Part shown: positions 10,835 through 21,432 of the stretch, piece by piece | Position numbering within the stretch: position 1 is the stretch's first letter | Layout: the number at the start of each line of letters is the position of its first letter | Translations under genes and position numbers: made by a program | The notes under the pieces: model-generated | Databases searched by the model: none | Seen by the model: only the letters and a program-made list of their open reading frames with translations | What the model was told of the DNA's origin: nothing | Origin: Paralithodes platypus | Lineage: Eukaryota > Arthropoda > Malacostraca > Decapoda > Lithodidae | Assembly: GCA_032716605.1 (NCBI GenBank) | Contig: CM064502.1 | Span: 38,192,895 to 38,256,894, forward strand | Reading direction: 5' to 3' | Length of the DNA: 64,000 bases

Positions 10835-11979
10835 ATTAACACAATGCATATACTGTATATAAATGCATATACTGTATATATGTTATGCATTGCATACATT
10901 TTATATTTAGTTATTTAATCCTGTGTGGTCCTCCTTACATTGTACATTACGTTACATTGGTTATATTGTACAAAAAGGAACCATCGTCCAAGCTGGTTCA
11001 GGTAGAGCCATCTGGTGGTGTCAGTGAATACCCGCTGAACACCAGTCAGTTCGTATTTAACATTCAAGGGAACAAGACCTCCCTCTCGCAATTCTCTCAT
11101 ATTGGCATTTGTTTATACGTATTCATTTATTGGCATTTACTTCTTTGTTTATTCATTTTGTATATTACCGTAACTCAGACGGATTCTAAGGACGTGTGTG
11201 TGGTTTGTGTTTGTCCCTCCTATTGTACCTGCAGAGTTATATATGTTTTCCTATATAGTTGTTCTTCCTTTCTGTGTTTCTTGAGCGGCAACCATGGCCT
11301 TGTTATGGTAGCCAGTATACTTCGGTATTGGTGGAGGGATACGAAAATATTCCTCGCTGGCATAACTGTGTTAATTTATTTCCTGCAGTGGCGTGTGTTG
11401 ATTACCAGCCAATAGTTATTTATTTCTTTTATGTGCATATATTCAGTTGGGGGTCCAGACTATTGGGGCGCCTGGTTCGAAGTAGAGGGTGGAGGACTTC
11501 ATTAGTCTTTCTGTTACAGGGAGGATTACTTCGGCCCAGTCCAACCAATGGTCTGGACAGCTTAAGTGGGTGGTGGTTGATTGGAGTTTTATTTTGACCA
11601 GTGTTTGATTCATTAAGTTTGCATTCATTATTGGCATGTATTTAACGAAATTGCATTAACGTAACTTAAATCAGAGCTTTCTCTTCTTTGTGCAGCTTAG
11701 GAAGGATCCACCTCAGTATTGCCATTCGGTACTGAGTTTTGTTGATATTTGTGGCTCAAGCTTTTCACCACAACTAGGGGTTCCAGTTTCTACATTGTGT
11801 GTATAACGGTACCAGTTGGGGGATTGTCTGCACCTTTGGTCCCCAGAGAGCCTGGATGTTGCGAATTAGCTCTGTTCTGTTGCGATAGGCTGTGTTACGA
11901 GTTGAGGCTACGGAGGTGCTGAGTATTTACTTGTCTGTGTTAGTCCATGGACTAGAAGCCTCTACTGTCAGTTGTAACA
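10835..11979 (+). repeat. Gypsy (Gmr1-like) 5' LTR, main part
   Basis: It is nearly identical to 18707-19832 and ends GTTGTAACA before the primer-binding site. The first 10 bp of the shared segment (TTAATAATAC) lie at 3772-3781, left of BEL-1. Joining the two flanks reproduces the uninterrupted 3' LTR exactly for 22 bp. Short ORFs here recur in the 3' LTR but with amino-acid changes and different lengths, so they are not treated as genes. Confidence 0.85.
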
Positions 11980-11980
11980 G

Positions 11981-11998
11981 TGGCGACCTCGCTAGGAT
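11981..11998 (+). promoter_or_regulatory. Gypsy element primer-binding site
   Basis: TGGCGACCTCGCTAGGAT follows the LTR end after one base. TGG plus acceptor-like sequence is the expected form. I cannot assign the tRNA with confidence. Confidence 0.6.
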
Positions 11999-12143
11999 CC
12001 TTTTTAAGCTGAATAACTTTTTGTTTAATGTATATATCAACCACCACTATAATGTTTTTTTCTTTGTGAATATTTTTTGTGATTTTTGAGGATTACCCAC
12101 ACAGTCCTTTTGTTTATATTGCATTTGATACGACTACTCAACC

Positions 12144-13660
12144 ATGGCGAGTAGTGTTCCATTGTATCTCGTGACCGAGTCGGACGCTAGGGCATTCCTT
12201 CTCGCCCAGCCTGATCGGTCCGAGATTGCCCGCCGTGGACGAGACGAATTATTGCTGGTGGCAGCTTTGTTGACTGGTCGGAGTTGCACTGAGCTTCGAA
12301 AGGAGGAGTGTGAGGCATTGGTGGTTGAGTGGGTGATGTCCCAAGGGGGGGGGGGGGGGGGGGGGCGACAGGTCATCGCCGCCCGTGAGTGTGTCCAATG
12401 TAGCAGGCATCATAAGTCCCCCAAGCAGCATGAGCCGGTTGTCAGAGGACTCGCCTGGTTTGGGGACCCCGGGAGTGCCTTCTGCCGTTGTCACACTCGC
12501 GGGAAGGTTCCCCACTCAAGTGACCCATGTCCTCACACACTCTACACCAGTAACAACCCCAGCAACAAAACCAGTAATGGATTATCGTTCCCCATTCCGC
12601 TTTTTGCCCGGAAATGCCCACCGTCCAGGGTTTACCCCGGCTAACCCCACCCAGATAATTCGCCCGACGGTACCTTCTAACCCCACTGCTGGTGGTAATC
12701 CTGATATTCTGTGCGCATGCTGGAGATAGAGTTGGAGAGTGAGAGAATGCGGCATCAGGCCGAAGAAAGGGAGAGAGAAAGACAGCATGAGGAAAGACAG
12801 AGGGAAGAAAGAGAGAGAGAAAGACAGCATGAGGAAAGACAGAAGGAGAGAGAAGCACAGTTAGAGAGAGAGCGCTGGCAGTATCAGCGAGAGGTGGGAG
12901 GTGCATGGGGTGGAAGTGGTCGGGTTGAGTCGGTGGAGACATGTCTGGTCCGCAGCCTCAAGCTTGTGCCCGCTTTTGACGAAGTGAAGGTATCAGAGTG
13001 GTTCCTTCGCTTCGAAAAAAAGGTGCACGAGTTTGGGTGGGATCAGGGCCGGTGGGTCACACTAGCAGCCAGCGTATTAAAAGGCAAGGGCCTAGAGGCA
13101 TATGACAGACTCACGGCAGAGGAACTGGCCGACTATGAGCTTTTCAAAAGATGTGTACTACAGGCATACGAGTTAAGACCCGAGGCCTACCGTCTTTTGT
13201 TTAGAAATGCTCGTAAAACACCTCATGAGAGTCACGTCGAGTTTGAGAAATATTTAAGAGAAACCCTAGATCGCTGGTTGCTGAGTGAAAATATTACCAA
13301 CTATGTTGAATTCCGGGAACTGCTCCTCCTTGAACACTTCTGCAATTGGATGGATAAAGAAATCTGTGCAAAAATCCGAGAGAAGCGAATTAAGCTGACT
13401 CGGGAGGCAGCATTGTGGGCGGATGATAGGCTGTTGGCCTTGCACAGTACTGTGGCAGGGGTTCAGATATATCAGCTGGTGCCCATCGGCAGCATGCAGG
13501 TGGTGTAGTGCCCGTCAGTACACCGTCCACTCCCAAGGCAGGTGGGGAGAGGACGGGTGCGGTTAATACAAATGCTAGTAAGTCTAGTACTTATGATACA
13601 CGTCAAGTGGTGTGTTTCTTTTGATGGCAGAAGGGGCACATAAAGCCTAATTGCCCAAAA
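12144..13660 (+). pseudogene. Gypsy (Gmr1-like) gag, frameshifted, with disrupted zinc knuckle
   Basis: The ORF starts MASSVPLYLVTESDARAF at 12144. A run of about 21 G at 12344-12364 shifts the frame into a Pro/Ser/Thr-rich linker (12385-12715), and a second shift near 12711 enters a highly charged coiled-coil-like Glu/Arg/Gln segment (about 12720-12890). A helical capsid-like domain follows (VSEWFLRFEKKVHEFGW through HFCNWMDKEICAKIREKR). At 13613-13660 a C-x2-C-x4-H-x4-C knuckle is recognisable, but its second Cys codon is TGA (13622-13624). The protein would form the particle core. Confidence 0.75.
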
Positions 13661-13672
13661 TGAAAGCAGTCG

Positions 13673-14705
13673 GTGAGCAAACCCGTATCATTGTTGGTGG
13701 GCGTCCCAGCTGATGGGGGATTCGGGCTACTGGGGGAGTTGCAGGGCATTGTCTTTGTTAAGTCTGGGAAGGGGACCTTCCCAGGCCAGACGACCGTGAA
13801 CCCAGTTGGGGACTCCCCGGGTATCGCTGGTAGTAGTTCGGAAGACCCGCAGGTTTGGGGGCGTGCCTTTTTGCATGACGGGGAGGTAGAGCTGGAGAAT
13901 GGACAAGTCTTCCCTGTTAAGGTGTTCAGGGACTCAGGGGCCCGACAGTCTTTGTGTGTTCGGTTGCCTGGGATGGACACTAAAGGGGACGACTTTGTGC
14001 TGGTGCGTGGGGTTAATTCTGAAGCATCACCCCCTGGTTCAGATGTCATTGAGGTGCCCTGTAGCGACTTCTTCTGCACCTGTAGCAGTCGTGGAGACTT
14101 TGCCCATGGAAGGAGTGCATTTTTTGCTTGGTGCTGATATGGCCGGTGACCAGGTTTTCCCACCGCCAGTGTGTGTCTCCAGTGTTACTCTGCCTGATGT
14201 TCCCGAGGACCACGACTCTGAGATTTATCCTGTATGTGCTGTAACGCGGTCAATGGCCAAGGTCGCGAGTCAGGATGAATTTTTTGAGGAGGAAGACAGA
14301 GTGGATGACGTGATAGATAGTTCCGAGGAGGGAGTGGACAGCCACGAGGGCGCACTACCAATATCTCCCACGAACTGTGTTGGTGCCCAGAGTGATTGGT
14401 GTGATACTGGGATGCTTGTTGACTTAGATCCTTTAGCAGACTCTGGTGCCAGAGGTGGTGAGGAAGACGATAATGGGGGCCCTATGGGTGGCACAGTTAT
14501 CGTTTCACCACCAACCTTGCCCCATTATATGTCGCATGATGGGTTGGAGGCGGTGGCTTCAGCTGAATTAATGCGGTACCAGCAGGCAGATGAGGAGTTG
14601 GTACCTCTCTTTGGCCAGGTGGGCAAGGTGTGTAACCGTTCTGGTGGTGCAGGGGAAATTTTTGTACGTGAAGGGTTGTTGTTCAGACGTGGGGGTTCTG
14701 GATGA
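13673..14705 (+). pseudogene. Gypsy (Gmr1-like) aspartic protease and linker
   Basis: The frame from 13673 carries VKVFRDSGARQSLCV, the D-S-G-A active-site loop of retroviral-type proteases (about 13918-13962). A frameshift near 14120 moves to the frame that reads LLGADMAGDQVFPPP, EIYPVCAVTRSMAK (a pre-integrase motif common in Gypsy elements) and a long acidic linker. It ends at 14705 with FVREGLLFRR, the usual lead-in to the integrase zinc domain. The protease would process the Gag-Pol polyprotein. Confidence 0.78.
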
Positions 14706-16082
14706 AGGAGAGGAGTTGTTTGACCAGCTGGTGGTGCCGCAGATGTTTCGACAAGAGCTGATACACCTGGCCCACGCAGCTCCTCTAGCAGGCCACCTTG
14801 GAGTCAGGAAAATGCTTGACAGGCTGTCTCAGTATTTTTGGTGGCCACGAATGTCTTCCGCGGTAGCAGACTTCCTACAGTCGTGTCATGTGTGTCAGCT
14901 GGTGGGGAAACCTAAGCAGAGCATTCCTGTTGGCCCTTTACAACCAATACCTGCTGTAGGTATCCCTTTTCACCGTGTCATCATTGATATGGTGGGACCC
15001 TTGCCCCGCACCTCGGCCGGAAACCAGTACTTGTTGACCATTCTGGATGTTGCAACTAGGTATCCAGAGGCTATTCCAGTGCCTAGCTTACGTACTAAAG
15101 TAATCAGTCGTAAATTGCTAGATTTTTCACCCGTTTTGGACTCCCCAAAGAGATCCAGTCTGACCGTGGGTCAAATTTCACCTCTAACATGTTCAAACAA
15201 TTGTTGCAGGTACTTGGGGTCGAGCAGATCATATCGCCTGCCTATCATCCGCAGACTCAGGGAGCACTTCAGAGAGCCCATCAAACTCTCAGATCGGCAC
15301 TGCGCAAGTTCTGCTTCGACCATAACCGTGATTGGGACCAAGCAATTCCCTTAGTCCTTTTTGCCATCCGGGAGGTCCCCTCGGAATCCCTAGGGTTTTC
15401 GCCTAATGAGTTGGTGTTTGGGCATAGGGTTCGAGGTCCTCTGGCAGTGGTGAGGGAGGCCTGGGATGGAAATGTGCAAGTCCCAGAGGTTGGTTTGTTG
15501 GACTTTGTTATGAAGGCTCGGGAACGGTTGGTCACGGCTTTCCAGTTTGCACAGGTTAATCTTGTTGGGGCGCAGCGTAAGATGAAAGCACGGTATGACC
15601 AGAAAGCCAAGTTGAGGGAGTTTGCTCCGGGTGAGGAGGTGCTTGTGCTCCTCCCTATGGTTAGTCAGCCGTTGAGAGCGAAGTTTAGTGGGCCCTACAA
15701 GATAATAAAAAAAGTGAGAGATCTGGATTACCTTGTAGCTACCCCTGACCGCAAGAAGGCACACCAGTTATGTCATGTCAACATGTTAAAACCCTATTAT
15801 CGTCCCCCGACTGTGTCTCCCCTTGGTTCTGATGCATGCTTATTGTCATTAAACCATGGTTCTGGGGATGGAGCTGACACTGGCTCTGCGCAGGCAGTGT
15901 GCGCATCGAGCATCGCTAATGTAGGGGGCGCGACTCTTCTGTCGATGTGCAGAGGACCCCCAAGCTTACCGATTCTTGGGCTGGACAGGCACATTCAAAG
16001 GAGCAGTGCATGGGGAAAGGGAACATTGGAGTTGCAGTCAGCAAGTCTCAGGGTGTTGGAGTGCAGGTCCTGGCTGTATTAG
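14590..16082 (+). pseudogene. Gypsy (Gmr1-like) integrase with GPY/F domain, upstream of RT
   Basis: An HHCC zinc domain (LIHLAHAAPLAGHLGV ... SCHVCQL) is followed by VIIDMVGPLPRTSAGNQYL with the first catalytic Asp. A frameshift near 15110-15190 separates this from the core continuation, ISPAYHPQTQGALQRAHQTL. The position that is Glu in the usual GALERFHQTL block is Gln here, so the D-D-E triad is lost. The C-terminus keeps AKFSGPYKIIKK and HVNMLKPYY, the GPY/F module of Gypsy integrases. Its location before the RT defines the Gmr1-like order. Confidence 0.85.
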
Positions 16083-16768
16083 ACACGAAGGAGGAGGAGG
16101 AGGGAGATATGTTTCATGGGAATTTTCCCGATGCAGTGTCGGCTGGGGCCTGGTGTAATAACAATTCAGAGGCTTTGTGGGCTAAGCTGGTGCATCTCAA
16201 CGAGTCCCGTAGCCAGGCTTTGTTTAGTCGGTTGTCACAGTATCCTTTGGTGTTTAGGGATGCGCCTGGGCTGACCACTTGGGCGGTCCACGACATTGAT
16301 GTGGAGGATAATAAACCGATAAAGCTGGCTCCCTATCGTCTGAATCCTGCCTGAGCTCAAACCCTTCAGGCCGAACTAGATTATATGTTGGAGAAGGGTT
16401 TTATTGAGCGTGTGTGGAGTGAGTGGGCGTCTCCTGTCACCCTGCAGCCTAAGCCGGGTGGCAAAGTGCGTTTTTGTATTGACTTCAGGCGCGTGAACGA
16501 CCTTTCCCGCACTGACTCTTACCCTCTCCCTCGGGTAGATGATTCCGTTGACTCTATAGGGGCTGCCCAGTACATCACTAAGGTGGACCTACAGAAGGGC
16601 TATTGGCAGGTCCCCTTGACACCTCGCACACAACAAATTGCCAGTTTTGTGGTGGCAGGTGGTGTGTACCAGTGTAAGGTAATGCCATTTGGACTGAAAA
16701 ATGCCCCAGCCACTTTTCAGCGTCTGATGGATCAGGTTGTTGATGGGGTGCCAAATTGTTCAGTCTAC
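15947..16768 (+). pseudogene. Gypsy (Gmr1-like) reverse transcriptase, N-terminal part
   Basis: Frame 2 carries DVEDNKPIKLAPYRLNPA, then a TGA at 16352. It resumes with YMLEKGFIERVWSEWASPV, KVRFCIDFRRVNDLSR, YITKVDLQKGYWQVPL (first catalytic Asp) and MPFGLKNAPATFQRLMD. It stops at VPNCSVY, exactly where the L-D-D of the active site should follow. The codons for L-D-D (CTA GAC GAT) are at 17258-17266, on the far side of a LINE insertion. Confidence 0.9.
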
Positions 16769-17257
16769 AGTATATTTTTTTTTTTTTTTTTTTTTTCTAT
16801 GTGATTGAGGGAGGCAAAAGGCATAACTGCCTATAGCGAGTGCCCCCCCCCCCCCCATAGTTGAAAGAGTGACAGGGCCAAAATCAAGGGACGTTCGAGC
16901 CAAAATGCCTGGACACACGGAGTTTGAAGCAATTTAAGTCATAGGAAGAGGGAAAGACTGATTCTGGGAGAGAGTTCCAGAGCTCAGCTGTTGAGTAGAA
17001 GAAAGTTTGAGAGTAATGTTTCACTCTTGGGTTGGAGAGTTGCACAGAGTAGGGGTGGGATTGAGTTGCAAGACGGGTACCACGTGCCCTACGTAAAGGA
17101 GGTGGTATGCACTGGGATAGCTCTGAGGAACACTGATTATTATAGTAGCGATAGAATAGCGAGAGAGATGCAACATTGCGGCGGAGAGAGAGAGATTGCA
17201 GAGAGTTGGTGAGTGGACGGGAGTTAATGATACGAAAGGCCTTCCTTTCAACTTTGT
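16769..17257 (-). mobile_element. 5'-truncated jockey-like LINE inserted in the Gypsy RT active site
   Basis: A poly-T run (about 16775-16796, the poly-A tail on the minus strand) is followed by the LINE 3' end and the last part of ORF2 (minus-strand peptide including LPESVFPSSYDLNCFKLRV). It is nearly identical to 56149-56633. The 5' end is truncated at a CTAG shared by LINE and target, which suggests microhomology. The 489-bp insertion is a multiple of three but contains stops. Confidence 0.9.
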
Positions 17258-18067
17258 CTAGACGATGTGGTAGTATATCACACATCCTGGGAAGCCCACC
17301 TGAATAATGTCACTACTCTATTTCGACGACTCAGTGAGGCGGGTCTAGTGGTGAATTTGGACAAGTGTGAATTCGTCAAGGCACAAGTGCAGTACCTCCT
17401 TTACATCGTGGGGCAGGTTAGAGTTGCTCCCCCGAATGCCAAAGTAGAGGCGATAAGAGCTTTTGAGGTGCCCAAGAATAAGCGGGGAGTGCAACGCTTT
17501 CTCGGTATGATAGGGTACTATCGCCGTTTCATACGAAATTATTCAACTGTACTGGCCCCCCTCACTGATCTCCTCAAGAAGGAGGTAACATTTTGTTGGA
17601 ATGATAAAGGTGAGCTAGCATTCAGGGATGGGAAAGCACTCCTTTGCTGTCATCCAATATTGCACGCACCAGACTTCTCCAAGCCTTTCAAGTTATCTGT
17701 TGATGTGAGCGACGTTGGCGCTGGGGCTGTATTGCTTCAAAACTTCAAGGATGGTGTTGAACATCCGGTCTCATATTTTCCTAAGAAATTTAATAAGGCC
17801 CAACGCAATTATTCTGTGACTGAGAAGGAGTTGCTGACTTTAATTTTGGCTCTGGAACATTTTTCAGTGTATTTGCCTTCTTTCGGTCCTAATATTGTAA
17901 TTTATTCTGATCATCACCCTTTGAAATTTCTCAGTCGGTTTAGGAACAAGAATCAGCGATTGACTCGGTGGAGCCTTATGCTACAGGAATATTCCCTTAC
18001 AATTAAGCATAACAAGGGAGTGGATAATGTCCTAGCGGATTGCCTGTCACGGGGTCATGGGGTGTGA
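17258..18067 (+). pseudogene. Gypsy (Gmr1-like) RT thumb/connection and RNase H
   Basis: The frame resumes with L-D-D-V-V-V-Y-H-T-S (active-site aspartates). It continues GLVVNLDKCEFVKAQVQYL, VQRFLGMIGYYRRFIRNYS and APLTDLLKK. RNase H shows LSVDVSDVGAGAVL (Asp), SVTEKELLTLILALEHF (Glu) and IVIYSDHHPLKFL (Asp), ending GVDNVLADCLSRG. The usual Gypsy integrase does not follow; the ORF ends at 18067 and an untranslated 3' region leads to the LTR. Confidence 0.9.
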
Positions 18068-18376
18068 TCGTGACGGCCGTGTGCGCCAGCCATTGCGCCA
18101 ATCAAGGGCCGAGCAGGGTAGCCTACCATAGGATGCATTGATTTCTTGTGGGGCCGACTGGGATGTGTTGGGGTGGTGATGAGATGAATGGTATAATTTT
18201 AAGTTAGTTGTAAGCGCATTAGTAAACTATACAACAACAAATATATATATATATAGCATCAAAACTAACAAAAAAACTAAAACTATGTGCTTAGTATGTG
18301 TTTATTGGATATAGTGAGGTTGGGTTATGTTGCGAAATGTTCATTGCCTTGAAAAATGTCCCGCCCACGGTGAGGG

Positions 18377-19832
18377 TGTGACGATGTTCCTTCATCGTAT
18401 GCTTTATATAGTTTATAAATAGTCTATATAGCCTATAAATTACTATGTTGCATTGGTCATAATATTATATTCACAGGGTGAATATATCATACGTGTCTCT
18501 CGCGGTAATTTCAATAGTGCGTGAAGCAATGATCAACCCTGCTTCATATTATCCGTATATTATCGTCTGTCCCAGTATATTATCACCTGCTTCATATTCT
18601 TATGATTTCGTTCAATGACGTGGTCAGTTTGCGTTTCCATTCTCAGTGGTTGTCGTCTGCAGATGTTTTAATTGTTTTTTAGTTTATTGGGGGCTATTAA
18701 TAATACATTAACACAATGCATATATATATGTTATGCATTGCATACTTTTTGTATTTAGTTATTTAATCCTGTGTGGTCCTCCTTACATTGTACATTACGT
18801 TACATTGGTTATATTGTACAAAAAGGATCCATCGTCCAAGCTGGTTCAGGTAGAGCCATCTGGTGGTGTCAGTGAATACCCGCTGAACACCAGTCAGTTC
18901 GTATATAACATTCAAGGGAACAAGACCTCCCTCTCGCAATTCTCTCATATTGGCATTTTGTTTATACTTATTCATTTATTGGCATTTACTTCTTTGTGTA
19001 TTCATTTTGTATATTACCGTAACTCAGACGGATTCTAAGGACGTGGGTGTGGCTTGTGTTTGTCCCTCCTATTGTACCTGCAGAGTTATATGTGTTTTCC
19101 TATATAGTTGTTCTTCCTTTCTGTGTTTCTTGAGCCGCAACCATGGCCTTGTTATGGTAGCCAGTATACTTCGGTATTGGTGGACGGATACGAAAATATT
19201 CCTCGCTGGCATAACAGTGTTAATTTATTTCCTGCAGTGGCGTGTGTTGATTACCAGCCAATAGTTATTTATTTCTTTTATGTGCATATATTCAGTTGGG
19301 GGTCCAGACTATTGGGGCGCCTGGTTCGAAGTAGAGGGTGGAGGACTTCATTAGTCTTTCTGTTACAGGGAGGATTACTTCGGCCCAGTCCAACCAATGG
19401 TCTGGACAGCTTAAGTGGGTGGTGGTTGATTGGAGTTTTATTTTGACCAGTGTTTGATTCATTAAGTTTGTATTCATTATTGGCATGTATTTAACGTAAT
19501 TGCATTAACGTAACTTAAATCAGAGCTTTCTCTTCTTTGTGCAGCTTAGGAAGGATCCTCCTCAGTATTGCCATTCGGTACTGAGTTTTGTTGATAGTTG
19601 TGGCTCAAGATATCTGTTCACCACAACTAGGGGTTCCAGTTTCTGCATTGTGTGTATAACGGAACCAGTTGGGGGATTATCTGCACCTTTGGTCCCCAGA
19701 GAGCCTGGATGTTGCGAATGAGCTCTGTTCTGTTGCGATAGGCTGTGTTACGAGTTGAGGCTACGGAGGTGCTGAGTATTTACTTGTCTGTGTTAGTCCA
19801 TGGACTAGAAGCCTCTACTGTCAGTCGTAACA
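18377..19832 (+). repeat. Gypsy (Gmr1-like) 3' LTR (shared part 18697-19832)
   Basis: The segment 18697-19832 is repeated at the 5' side (10835-11979 plus 3772-3781). I place the true start at 18377, where TGTGACGATG follows the purine-rich GGTGAGGG. The solo LTR at 31905 also starts TGTGACG, and both end CAGTCGTAACA. If so, the 5' LTR has lost its first 320 bp. The alternative is an LTR starting at 18697 after TTGGGGGCTA. Confidence 0.6.
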
Positions 19833-20236
19833 ACACTGTGAAAGTGATTGCATCAGTTCTATGAAGTAGTTTTTCTGTGAATTAGGCCTCTTTGATGCGA
19901 TGGCCTTTCTGATGTTGTAAATCTCAGCTTTCATCTACTTCACTTTTAGAAACTATGCTAAAGTGCATTCAGTGAGAGCTCTTGTTATCTTGACCAAGTT
20001 CTGGTGTTCAGTTGCTGCACTCTTCACACGATTGATTATATTAAGCCCGCCCATATTGAGGAAATTGCGAGCAAATCCTATTCTGCTGCACTTGGGGTGT
20101 GGGAAATTAGCCATGCTAGAATTAGATAGTCTCTGATGTAATCTTTTAGCATTTGAAGTAGTGGATTCACATGCAGAACAGTATGCATCATGAAGGTCGA
20201 GTGATGTCTGACGTCATGTGTGAAAGCCAAGTAAGC
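19833..20236. other. Spacer between Gypsy and BEL-2 elements
   Basis: About 400 bp with no ORF, RNA or repeat that I recognise. It ends with AAGC, the probable BEL-2 target duplication. Confidence 0.5.
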
Positions 20237-21020
20237 TGTATCGTAAATACGATAGGCTATGACTCTTTTGTGATCCCGTATGTGTCTGTGACGTCATGGT
20301 CGCTCCTGCAGCACGACGTAGGACGAGTAGATTTATATTATAAGATGTAAACAAGTTATAAAAGGCCTAATATGCTATTAAGCAATATTGCCATGGTCCT
20401 ATGTAGTATATATGAATTTATCGTATATATTAATATAATTTATCGTATAGAGCAACCTACAGTAGATGCGGTACGATAATTTGGGCTCCTGGCGTTTGCC
20501 AAGGAAGCAAGGTGTGCTTTTGAGGAACACCAGAGCCTTCACGAACACCAACCAGTTAACATCTATTATTCGCCCTCAGTTGATCACGCTTTTGTGCCTC
20601 TAATCACAATACACGGACAGCAATGCAAACAGCTACACCATCACGACGCTCTCATCGACGCCATGACTGAGTGACAGATAAGCATAATATTCATGTCCAT
20701 CCCCATGTAATCATTTCTTCTTTCTTCTACATGACTCGAGTCTCGGGACCGAAGTCTCGTTCCCCATTGTCCACCACCATATTGGGTAAACGTTCTCCCT
20801 TGCTTCATTGCCACGTGGAACTATTGGCGAGTTAATTCCTGGCTAATATTAACCCTTATAACTTTACCCTATATATAAATTTATTATGTGAGACCTTTGG
20901 ATATAAATTAGCTTGTTTCAGATTGAATTCAATTTAGATATGGAGTAGTTTTAATTTAGATTGATTTGATTTGATTCATTATAGCTTAGTAATATTTAAC
21001 TTCCATTGATAGTTTAGCAC
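20237..21020 (+). repeat. BEL-2 5' LTR
   Basis: It starts TGTATCGTAAATACGATAGG (an immediate inverted repeat, ATCGTA/TACGAT) and ends TTAGCAC. It matches 27907-28695 closely. It contains the palindrome TGACGTCA at 20289-20296. Confidence 0.88.
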
Positions 21021-21022
21021 AT

Positions 21023-21040
21023 TGGTGCTCAGACCCGGGA
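21023..21040 (+). promoter_or_regulatory. BEL-2 primer-binding site
   Basis: TGGTGCTCAGACCCGGGA follows the LTR by two bases. It has the TGG start and T-stem-like ACCCGGGA expected of a tRNA 3' end. It differs from the BEL-1 site; I do not assign the tRNA. Confidence 0.6.
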
Positions 21041-21432
21041 CCTAGCTACCAGTAAGGGATTTTTAAGGCAATGAGCAAGGGGACATATAACAGGATGCAG
21101 GAACAACTCTATGATAAACTGGCAAGGCTAGCCAAGCTATGGTTAGAGCCGGAATGCAGGGTCACATCGTTGCGCCTGCCTAAGTCCTGCATCCCACCCA
21201 TCATCTTTCTCCAATAATTTTCTTTTACATTTCAGACTTCCTGTGACATAATTATGACCTGACCTAACATTTTGTCTTGTTTAATATGACCCTTTAGTAG
21301 GTATTGCTATTTTGTGTACTATTTTTCTCCATAACATAGAAGTCTGCCGGTCGGCGTCTCTTAACTAGATTTACTATTTTGCCGTTGTTTTTGTAACTTT
21401 TAAATACATAGCCTATAGGGTTTACATGCAAA
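21041..21432 (+). other. BEL-2 untranslated leader
   Basis: About 390 bp between primer site and the first Met codon of gag. No feature is recognised in it. Confidence 0.6.

Larger units (their letters stand above)
10835..19832 (+). mobile_element. Ty3/Gypsy element of Gmr1-like organisation (gag-PR-IN-RT-RH)
   Basis: LTR copies flank gag, protease, integrase, then RT and RNase H. Integrase before RT is the Copia-like order that, within Gypsy, is known for Gmr1-type elements described from fish and marine invertebrates. The remaining 5' LTR begins at 3772-3781, was split there by BEL-1, and continues at 10835. Several frameshifts and stops, a LINE in the RT active site and a Glu-to-Gln change in integrase show that it is dead. 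LTRs remain very similar, so it is comparatively young. No target duplication is visible. Confidence 0.85.

Noticed and set aside
11259..11597. 112-codon ORF, also present at 19108-19446
   Set aside because: It lies in both Gypsy LTRs; the copies differ by amino-acid changes and no domain is recognisable. LTR duplication explains the conservation.
12442..12942. 166-codon minus-strand ORF opposite the Gypsy gag
   Set aside because: Complement of the purine-rich coiled-coil coding segment; repetitive Phe/Leu/Ser/Pro composition and no domain.
13603..14163. 186-codon minus-strand ORF opposite the Gypsy protease
   Set aside because: Shadow of the plus-strand pol frame; no recognisable motif.
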